A DNA stretch of 64,000 bases from Seonamhaeicola maritimus. Lineage in GTDB: Bacteria > Bacteroidota > Bacteroidia > Flavobacteriales > Flavobacteriaceae. Below the pieces are notes generated by a model that worked only from the letters and a program-made list of their open reading frames with translations, had not been told where the DNA came from and did no database searches. The stretch covers positions 1,258,957-1,322,956 of the forward strand of contig NZ_VRKQ01000008.1 of the NCBI RefSeq assembly GCF_008056315.1, given 5' to 3'. Shown one piece after another: positions 52,645 to 58,955 of this stretch; within the stretch, counting starts at the first letter, position 1, and every line of letters starts with the position of its first letter. Made by a program: the position numbers and the translations under genes.

Positions 52645-52681
52645 AAAAATCCCCTTTTTTAAATTTGAAAAGGGAATTTTT
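52645..52681. terminator. Bidirectional terminator
   Basis: AAAAATCCCCTTTT (52645-52658) pairs with AAAAGGGAATTTTT (52668-52681) with a single mismatch. It lies between the convergent TolQ-like gene (plus) and the YceI gene cluster (minus). Confidence 0.8.
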
Positions 52682-52684
52682 GTT

Positions 52685-53233
52685 TTACTTTTTATTGAGT
52701 TTAAAATCAAAGGTGACAAGTACATCTTCGGCTATTTTATTTTTGACAATTTTTGGAATTTTAATATCAAAATCAGATGCTAAAGTTTTAAAACTCCCTT
52801 CTATAGTAATGACACCTTCATTTTGTGAAATGGAGAGAGGGACATCCGTCAGTTTTTTGGTTTTACCGTGAAAAGCAAGAGCACCAACAATTACAAATTC
52901 CTGAGTTTTTGATTTGAGCTTGGCAAGGTCAAAATCTTTAACCCTACCTTTAAAAGTAGCCTTTGGGTAGGTGTCAGACTCTGCATAATTTTCATTAAAA
53001 TGCTCTTCCATTAGGGCATTTTTAAATCGGAATCCTTTAACTAAAACCAATGCAGCAAACTCACCAGTATCAGTATTGATAATGGCTGTGACGGAATTAT
53101 TAGAAGCTCTAACTTCTTCAAAAGAAGGAACCGAGGCTTCAAAACCTACAGTTCCTGTTTTTGTTATAAATTTTGACTGGGCAAAAGAGCTAATTCCAAA
53201 AATTAGTGTTATAATAAATAATAATGTTTTCAT
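52685..53233 (-). CDS. YceI-family exported protein (copy 3)
   Basis: A 182-residue protein with a signal peptide (about 1-18, ending S-F-A-Q). The YceI barrel shows G-T-V-G-F-E-A-S-V-P near the start, F-K-N-A-L-M-E-E-H-F-N-E-N-Y in the middle, then S-D-T-Y-P-K-A-T-F-K-G and a closing V-T-F-D-F-K-L. It is the third YceI protein in the window and sits at the end of a six-gene set with a cytochrome c, a beta-barrel and a DOMON-like protein, a setting that fits binding of a quinone or other isoprenoid in the periplasm. Confidence 0.88.
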   Translation of the reverse strand: MKTLLFIITLIFGISSFAQSKFITKTGTVGFEASVPSFEEVRASNNSVTAIINTDTGEFAALVLVKGFRFKNALMEEHFNENYAESDTYPKATFKGRVKDFDLAKLKSKTQEFVIVGALAFHGKTKKLTDVPLSISQNEGVITIEGSFKTLASDFDIKIPKIVKNKIAEDVLVTFDFKLNKK

Positions 53234-53234
53234 T

Positions 53235-53588
53235 TTATTCTTCTAAGAGTCCGTCATCTTTCCATTGCTGGATAAGGGCTTTGGCCGAGTTTGATAAATT
53301 TCCACTTGGGGGCATTTTTCCTGCTCCAGTTCTGTTAATACGGTCTATAATTTTGTCAACATCATTTTTAACCAAGTCATATGTGTTTAAGGAGTTAGAA
53401 GGGCCATTTGTAGGATTACCGTGGCAGTTAAGACAATTACTATCTATTATAGCTTTAACATTGTCTTTGTAAGTTACTTTTTCTATTGGATCTGGATCAG
53501 GATTGCTTAAATCATCACTGCTACTGCTGGAGCAAGCGAATAACAAAACCGAAAAACTCAGAATGTACAATAGGTTTTTTGTTTTCAT
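53235..53588 (-). CDS. Single-heme cytochrome c lipoprotein
   Basis: A 117-residue protein from the ATG at 53588 (an earlier TTG adds two residues). A lipobox ends at Cys near residue 19 (V-L-L-F-A-C), followed by a Ser/Asp/Pro linker. The only heme site is C-L-N-C-H (about 53-57), with a later K-M-P-P supplying the expected Met ligand. So it is a membrane-anchored c-type cytochrome, probably on the periplasmic face. It lies between the DUF5777 barrel and YceI genes, one base from YceI. Confidence 0.85.
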   Translation of the reverse strand: MKTKNLLYILSFSVLLFACSSSSSDDLSNPDPDPIEKVTYKDNVKAIIDSNCLNCHGNPTNGPSNSLNTYDLVKNDVDKIIDRINRTGAGKMPPSGNLSNSAKALIQQWKDDGLLEE

Positions 53589-53616
53589 AGTCAATTGTTT
53601 TTATAGTTACTCATTA

Positions 53617-54468
53617 TTAAAATCTTCTACTTAAGTTAAAGCCAAAATAAATGTTGCCATCACCCCAGTCTCCTGAGGTTTGCCCTAAAAAGGTATTCGT
53701 ATTCATACCTTGGGCATTGGTAAAGTGCATTTGAAAAACATGTCCACCAGTTTCTAAATCAACACCAATAGAAAACGGATTTTTAAAAGGTGAATTATCA
53801 GCTCTATTAAGATGCCATCCGTAATCTGCATTTAAAGACCAACGTTTACTTAATTTATAGCGTCCTCCTAGACCTAAGGCGTATTGTGTATTATCTTGTT
53901 CATCTATTACTACAAAGTTGTCATGAAATATTGTTGGAGCTAACTCAAAAGATAAATTAGAGTTTACTTTTCTGGCTATTAAAATTTGTGAAGTATACCC
54001 AACTCTATGTTTGAATTCCAATAATGGATAGTTGACTTTATCCAAAGCAGTATTAACCAATATGGAATTGTAACCAACTATGGTAAATGGGAAGCCATTT
54101 TTTTCTTGCCTAAAGAGTCTATATTTTAATGAACTCTCATAAATTTTAAGAAAGGAGCTTCTGGAAATGCCAATATTTAGTCCATCGGTAATGCCGTATA
54201 CAAAATTAATTCTGGTTACTGCTTCATCTAAACCAAAAAAGGTATCAATACCATTTTTTAAGCTACCAAATCGATGTGATACTATAAGAGTTAATTCATT
54301 ATCTGAAACTAGTTTTGTAGATTCAAAGTTTACAATCTTTAAACCTTTAAATGTAGCAGATTCATATTGTGTCCCTGTGGAATCGGTATCTATTTCATCA
54401 AGCAGGTCTTCTTGGGAAAATGTAAATAAAGGAACTAATATAATTAGAAAGGAGAATAAATACGTCAT
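53617..54468 (-). CDS. DUF5777 outer-membrane beta-barrel protein
   Basis: A 283-residue protein with a signal peptide (about 1-18), an acidic linker (D-L-L-D-E-I-D-T-D-S) and then repeated amphipathic strands (alternating aromatic/polar) up to a C-terminal Phe (L-S-R-R-F), as in outer-membrane barrels. The strand R-F-G-S-L-K-N-G-I-D-T-F-F-G-L-D near 67-82 is typical of DUF5777. This family is often found beside cytochrome and YceI genes in Bacteroidota. Function unknown; may form a pore or a docking site for the electron-transfer partners encoded next to it. Confidence 0.83.
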   Translation of the reverse strand: MTYLFSFLIILVPLFTFSQEDLLDEIDTDSTGTQYESATFKGLKIVNFESTKLVSDNELTLIVSHRFGSLKNGIDTFFGLDEAVTRINFVYGITDGLNIGISRSSFLKIYESSLKYRLFRQEKNGFPFTIVGYNSILVNTALDKVNYPLLEFKHRVGYTSQILIARKVNSNLSFELAPTIFHDNFVVIDEQDNTQYALGLGGRYKLSKRWSLNADYGWHLNRADNSPFKNPFSIGVDLETGGHVFQMHFTNAQGMNTNTFLGQTSGDWGDGNIYFGFNLSRRF

Positions 54469-54498
54469 ACTTCAATATATCAAAATAATTAATAAGAC

Positions 54499-55263
54499 TT
54501 AATATTTTACGAAACGTTTAGTGTTAGTACTTTCAAGATATGTTAATTTTACTAAATGTAGCCCACTATTAAATCTTGTAACATCAACGGAGGACATTAG
54601 TTTTGTTACTTCACCTGAATAGATAATTTTCCCTAAACTATTATAAACCTCAATATTAGCTTTTTGGATAGGACCAGGGAGTTCTATTTTTAGTAATGAT
54701 GTAACGGGGTTTGGATATAGTTTAAACTCGTTTAAAATATTGGTATCCTGACTTAAAGTAAGATTTGCTACTGTTCCTGATTTATTTGAACCATGATACC
54801 CGAAAGATAAAGAAGACCCTTTTGCCCAAAGAATTGGTAATGAGCTCGCAGAACTTGGAAAAACATAATCATTGGAATCACCAGTATTTATATCCCTCGT
54901 GGCTATTAAAGTTCTAACACCGGCATTAGTAGTGTTGCTACTCACACTCCAATCCTGACTAGAATCTAGATTTGGCATTCCGGTTCCAGAAGGCATATTT
55001 CTATCTTCCAAACCAGTTGAATTATATACAACAGCATCATCACCAAGATTCCCCATTCCTAAGCCGGTAGAAATTCCAGGGCCTATACCCAACCATCGAT
55101 TATCGGGCCCTATTAATGTCATGGTAACTTTATTAGTAGAAGTATTTACATCAAACCGAGCCGTATAATCAGTGTCTAAATTAACAACCCCAGTAGTATA
55201 GGTCTGAGCATATAGGATGGAGCACGGAAATAACAGTAAAATGGAATAAATAATTGTTTTCAT
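54499..55263 (-). CDS. DOMON-like T9SS-secreted protein
   Basis: A 254-residue protein: signal peptide (about 1-19), a DOMON-like beta-sandwich (about 25-165; W-L-G-I-G-P-G near 56-62, M-G-N-L-G-D-D-A-V-V near 70-79, and L-S-F-G-Y-H-G near 153-159), and a T9SS type A sorting domain (about 176-254, F-K-L-Y-P-N-P-V). DOMON domains bind heme or sugars in electron-transfer or cellobiose dehydrogenase proteins. Here the late His near 158 could be an axial ligand, but this cannot be proved from sequence. It would place a redox-type domain on the cell surface. Confidence 0.78.
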   Translation of the reverse strand: MKTIIYSILLLFPCSILYAQTYTTGVVNLDTDYTARFDVNTSTNKVTMTLIGPDNRWLGIGPGISTGLGMGNLGDDAVVYNSTGLEDRNMPSGTGMPNLDSSQDWSVSSNTTNAGVRTLIATRDINTGDSNDYVFPSSASSLPILWAKGSSLSFGYHGSNKSGTVANLTLSQDTNILNEFKLYPNPVTSLLKIELPGPIQKANIEVYNSLGKIIYSGEVTKLMSSVDVTRFNSGLHLVKLTYLESTNTKRFVKY

Positions 55264-55265
55264 GA

Positions 55266-55784
55266 TTAATAGTTTTTAAGAATATTTATTAAATCGTTAT
55301 TGTTTGAGGCTAACCCAAAATCCATAGGGGTTTTGCCCACATTATTTTTAAGATTAACGTCTGCACCAGCTGTCACAAGAAGCTTTATTATTTCAAGATT
55401 TTGGAACATGGTAGCATAGTGTAAAGCGGTAGTGCCCTTAATATCAGATATGTTGGGGTTGGCCTTTTTTTCTAATAAAAGTTGGGCAATGTTAAAGTGC
55501 CCTTTAACAACAGCAGCCATAAGGGGTGTGCCATAATCACTACATTCATTTATAGCAACATCTTTATCTAATAAAAACGCCACCACATTTTCTTTACCGT
55601 GATATGCGGCTAGCATAATAGGTGTATAGCCATAATCATTTTTTAAATTAATAATTGAAGGATTTTGATTATGAAGTTTTTCTATTTCTGAAACATTGCC
55701 ATTTCTACAATGGTCAAAAATGCTATTTTGACTATTTAACCCAGTGGAAATTAAAAGAATAAGTAAAAGTGTAGTTTTTCTCAT
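55266..55784 (-). CDS. Exported ankyrin repeat protein
   Basis: A 172-residue protein with a signal peptide (about 1-18) and about four to five ankyrin units (about 35-168), e.g. Y-G-Y-T-P-I-M-L-A-A-Y-H-G (about 51-63), Y-G-T-P-L-M-A-A (about 84-91), K-G-T-T-A-L-H-Y-A-T (about 115-124) and V-G-K-T-P-M-D-F-G (about 148-156). In several bacteria, short periplasmic ankyrin proteins accompany heme enzymes (for example catalases). Located two bases from the DOMON gene, in the same set. Confidence 0.82.
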   Translation of the reverse strand: MRKTTLLLILLISTGLNSQNSIFDHCRNGNVSEIEKLHNQNPSIINLKNDYGYTPIMLAAYHGKENVVAFLLDKDVAINECSDYGTPLMAAVVKGHFNIAQLLLEKKANPNISDIKGTTALHYATMFQNLEIIKLLVTAGADVNLKNNVGKTPMDFGLASNNNDLINILKNY

Positions 55785-55789
55785 AGATA

Positions 55790-56170
55790 TTAATTATAAA
55801 TTGTACATTGGTCTAATTTAATCTCTTCCAAAAGGTCATCATACCCAATACAACGCCCTTTAACTTTTAAAGAATTACCTATTTGGAGAGATTGATTAAT
55901 TGGATCCTGTAGCTGACAAAATATATTTTGATTTAAGACTAAATTATTATCATTAACTTCAGATATGGTACCACTAACAACAATGGTTTTATTTAAATAT
56001 TTTTTTTCCGAGTCTGATGGTGCTATTTGGAAATCGTTGGATAACTCTATAGAAGTTATTGTAAATTCAGCTTTTTCGGTTGAAATATTTCTATGGTCTT
56101 TATAAATGTAATTATATAAAACAACACCAATTACACCTATTAGTAATACGATTATAAGTTTCTTCTTCAT
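55790..56170 (-). CDS. Membrane-anchored OB-fold protein
   Basis: A 126-residue protein with one N-terminal membrane helix (about 4-22) and an OB-fold (tRNA_anti-like) domain (about 48-124), with K-T-I-V-V-S-G-T-I-S-E-V (about 64-75) and L-K-V-K-G-R-C-I-G-Y-D-D-L (about 101-113). Such OB-fold proteins are common near Bacteroidota cytochrome/YceI clusters and have no known partner. It is the first gene of the six-gene set, 17 bases after a 30-bp palindrome. Confidence 0.75.
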   Translation of the reverse strand: MKKKLIIVLLIGVIGVVLYNYIYKDHRNISTEKAEFTITSIELSNDFQIAPSDSEKKYLNKTIVVSGTISEVNDNNLVLNQNIFCQLQDPINQSLQIGNSLKVKGRCIGYDDLLEEIKLDQCTIYN

Positions 56171-56187
56171 TTCAAATTTTTTAAAAT

Positions 56188-56217
56188 ACTGCTTCAGTAG
56201 TTAACTACTGAAGCAGT
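56188..56217. repeat. Perfect 30-bp palindrome (terminator or operator)
   Basis: Arms ACTGCTTCAGTAG (56188-56200) and CTACTGAAGCAGT (56205-56217) flank TTAA, so the whole 30 bases are a perfect palindrome. On the minus strand it is followed by an A/T-rich stretch (ATTTTAAAAAATTTG), and it lies 86 bases after the acidic lipoprotein stop, which fits a terminator of that gene. It also lies 17 bases before the OB-fold gene start, so an operator role is possible. Confidence 0.65.
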
Positions 56218-56303
56218 TTAGCTAGAAATCAAGTCTAACTTGATTATAAAATCCTTTTCTTTTTCATAGAACAGCAGATTATACTAGCTTAATTCTTTTT
56301 AAT

Positions 56304-57374
56304 TTAATCACAAATGTTGTTATACCTTAACCTGTCATTATATCCCACTCTAAAGTCTACTTTTACCTCATTGTACTCAGATATTTCATGTAATCTCCAG
56401 TCTTTATTACAGTAATTTAAACCGGGAATGTTAATTATTACAGTTATATTATTGGCTTCTCCACTTGCCTCCCAAGTGCCGTAGGCGTTCTGTCCATCCC
56501 AATACGCACCAACCCTACCATTTTCGTGAAAATTAAAGGTGTAACCCTCATAATAATCATCTAAATCATTACCATAACGCTCTAGTTTATCTATGGTCCA
56601 ACTTTGGCAATTGGTTAAGATAGAAGCCAGCATTTCAGTATCACAGTCATCACAATCGTCATCATTAAAGTTGTAATCATCATCTTCATCACACGCGTTG
56701 CTAAAAGTGTTAATAGCATCTTCCAATTCATTAAGACTATTAATATTTAGTGTTGAATTATCAAAAAGAGTAGTAGTAATGGGGAAATTTAAGGTCATGT
56801 AATCTGAATCATGTAAGTTGTCAATAAATTGATATAAACCTTCATCTGAATCTAATTTAATCACACCAAAGGTTTCGCGGTCTGGGTTGAATAAAGAAAC
56901 AAGAATTGGGTAATTAAAATCAATACACTCAATATCATCATCAAATTCATTTTCACCATTACAGTTTTGAGAATAACTGGCCAATTCTTCAGCATTTGAA
57001 ATTATCACTTCTCTAAAATCTTCAAGGGTAATTGTAACAGGAAATGTAATGTCTAGAACATCAGTATCATCATCGGAGTCGTCAAAAATATATTCTACAA
57101 TTTTGTAGTCTTCTTTAGTTTTAACATCAATTATCTCACCATTTGCAGTTACCTCAATAGGTAATTTAACATTAAAACAGTTTGAATAATCTAGAATATT
57201 ATCATCAGATCCATCATTGATGGCAATCATTTTCATTGAACTGGCTATAGCAGAGTTTTTGCTTAACCTTTCTTCTTCAGGGGCTTGAATAAACTCCATT
57301 TCCTCTCTTCTGCAGCTCATTAAAATGAGCAAGCAAAGTACTGTTAAAATGAAATTTAATTTATTAATACTCAT
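56304..57374 (-). CDS. Highly acidic repeat lipoprotein divergent from an ECF/FecR/TonB-receptor set
   Basis: A 356-residue protein with a lipobox (L-I-L-M-S-C, Cys21). Two tandem repeats bracketed by Cys follow: 66-138 and 150-228, each holding P-(I/V)-x-V then F-P-(V/I)-T-x-T-L-x-(D/E) and a closing E-L-x6-C. The linkers are Asp-rich (D-D-D-D-C-D-D-C-D near 238-245), and a lipocalin-like beta-domain (about 250-356, W-T-I-D-K-L, G-T-W-E-A-S) ends the protein. The acidic loops look like calcium or other cation sites. It faces the sigma gene at 57475 across 100 bp. No known function. Confidence 0.8.
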   Translation of the reverse strand: MSINKLNFILTVLCLLILMSCRREEMEFIQAPEEERLSKNSAIASSMKMIAINDGSDDNILDYSNCFNVKLPIEVTANGEIIDVKTKEDYKIVEYIFDDSDDDTDVLDITFPVTITLEDFREVIISNAEELASYSQNCNGENEFDDDIECIDFNYPILVSLFNPDRETFGVIKLDSDEGLYQFIDNLHDSDYMTLNFPITTTLFDNSTLNINSLNELEDAINTFSNACDEDDDYNFNDDDCDDCDTEMLASILTNCQSWTIDKLERYGNDLDDYYEGYTFNFHENGRVGAYWDGQNAYGTWEASGEANNITVIINIPGLNYCNKDWRLHEISEYNEVKVDFRVGYNDRLRYNNICD

Positions 57375-57474
57375 AATTTTCAGTTAGACTAACTGTTGCG
57401 CTTTATTATATAACAACTGAATTTTAAAATCTCCTGAAAAAGAAACATATTTTATTTAACTTTAAAAAAAAAAC

Positions 57475-57999
57475 TTGGCAAAGGAGCTCAACGAAAATAT
57501 TTGTAAAGAAAAAGTGTTTGAGCATATTTATAATAAGTATGCGCAGGATTTACAAAGTTTTTTGTTTTATAAATATGGTGATAAATCTAATCCGAGTGAT
57601 TTAACTCAAGAAGCATTTATCAAGTTATGGGATAATTGTAAAAATGTAAGCCTGTCAAAAGCTAAATCGTTTTTATATAAGGTGGTTAATAATATGGCAT
57701 TGAATATTATTAAACATGAGAAAGTTGTTTTAAAATATAGGCAAGAGCATAAAAATAATTATACTAACGAATCTCCGGAATTCCTCTTAGAAGAAAATCA
57801 GTTTTTAGAACAATACAAGCGGGTACTTGAAAATTTAAAAGAAGAACAGCGAGTTGCTTTTTTATTAAGTAAGGTTGAAGGGAAAAAGCACAAAGAAATT
57901 GCCGAAATTTTGGGAGTTTCACAGAAAGTTGTAGAGTACAGAATATATACTGCCTTTAATACTTTGAAAGAAGAACTAGAGGGGTTCAAAATAAAATAA
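57475..57999 (+). CDS. ECF-type sigma factor of a FecR/TonB-receptor system
   Basis: A 174-residue sigma factor from a TTG start that directly follows a run of ten A (57464-57473). Region 2 is in F-L-F-Y-K-Y-G-D-K-S-N-P-S-D-L-T-Q-E-A-F-I-K-L-W (about 23-46), and region 4 in H-K-E-I-A-E-I-L-G-V-S-Q-K-V-V-E-Y-R-I-Y (about 141-160). FecR and TonB-receptor genes follow, so it should be released by the anti-sigma factor on ligand binding and transcribe the receptor locus. The A tract may influence translation efficiency. Confidence 0.9.
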   Translation: MAKELNENICKEKVFEHIYNKYAQDLQSFLFYKYGDKSNPSDLTQEAFIKLWDNCKNVSLSKAKSFLYKVVNNMALNIIKHEKVVLKYRQEHKNNYTNESPEFLLEENQFLEQYKRVLENLKEEQRVAFLLSKVEGKKHKEIAEILGVSQKVVEYRIYTAFNTLKEELEGFKIK

Positions 58000-58046
58000 T
58001 CAGGAGAATTTAAAATTCAGTTGTTATATATATAGCTTAGGTGATT

Positions 58047-58955
58047 ATGGATAAAGACGATTTAATAAATAAGTGGCTCAATAATGAACTCACAAATGCT
58101 GAAAAAAAACAGTTTAGTGAGTTGAATGATTCCGAGTATAATGAGTTTATAGTTGATAAAGCGAAGCATTTCAAGGCCTCGAACTTTTTCAAAACTTCTG
58201 AATTTGAATCCTTTAAAGAGTTGTATGAACAACAAAAACCAACAAAAAAGTATGCTTCGTTTAATGTTTTCTTAAAAATAGCTAGTGTAGTAATAATAGG
58301 ATTAGGTTTGTATTATACAATTTTTTTCAATGCACAAACCAATATTGAAACCTTAGCAGGGGAAAAGTTAGCTTATATTTTACCAGATAATTCTATTGTA
58401 GAATTAAATGCATTGTCATCAATAAAATATACTAAAGAAGAATGGCAAGATCATAGAATGTTACTGCTTGATGGGGAAGCCTTTTTTAAAGTTGAAAAGG
58501 GGAGTACATTTAACGTCAAAACAAGCCACGGATTGGTTACGGTTGTTGGTACTGAGTTTAATGTGAAACAAAGGCGGAATTATTTTGAGGTTAAATGTTT
58601 TGAAGGGATTGTAAAAGTGAATTTTGACCATGTTAACAAGACATTATCTGAAGGTAATTCTTTTCTGGTTCTGAACGGGGAATTCACCGAAGGTGAAATA
58701 AATAATAAGACACCCAAGTGGACAGAAAATATGAGTGAATTTAATGCCATACCTTTTAAAGAAGTACTTGCTGAAATTGAAAGACAATATAATTTACAAA
58801 TTGTCTATAAAGATATTAATACTAACAGGTTGTTTACTGGAGGTTTTCCGCATGATAATCTTGAAAATGCGTTGATAGCAATTACTCAGCCAATGAACCT
58901 ATCTTATGAATTAAGTCCTTCAAACATGGTAACAATTCATGATAAAGAAAACTAA
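58047..58955 (+). CDS. FecR-type anti-sigma factor
   Basis: A 302-residue protein from the ATG at 58047 (an in-frame GTG lies six bases earlier). An N-terminal sigma-binding part (about 1-70) precedes one membrane helix (about 74-92), the FecR domain (about 100-200, G-E-K-L-A-Y-I-L-P-D and H-G-L-V-T-V-V-G-T-E-F-N-V) and a DUF4974-type C-terminus (about 230-302, F-K-E-V-L-A-E-I-E-R-Q-Y). It holds the sigma factor inactive and receives the signal from the outer-membrane receptor encoded downstream, whose gene overlaps it by 17 bases. Confidence 0.9.
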   Translation: MDKDDLINKWLNNELTNAEKKQFSELNDSEYNEFIVDKAKHFKASNFFKTSEFESFKELYEQQKPTKKYASFNVFLKIASVVIIGLGLYYTIFFNAQTNIETLAGEKLAYILPDNSIVELNALSSIKYTKEEWQDHRMLLLDGEAFFKVEKGSTFNVKTSHGLVTVVGTEFNVKQRRNYFEVKCFEGIVKVNFDHVNKTLSEGNSFLVLNGEFTEGEINNKTPKWTENMSEFNAIPFKEVLAEIERQYNLQIVYKDINTNRLFTGGFPHDNLENALIAITQPMNLSYELSPSNMVTIHDKEN

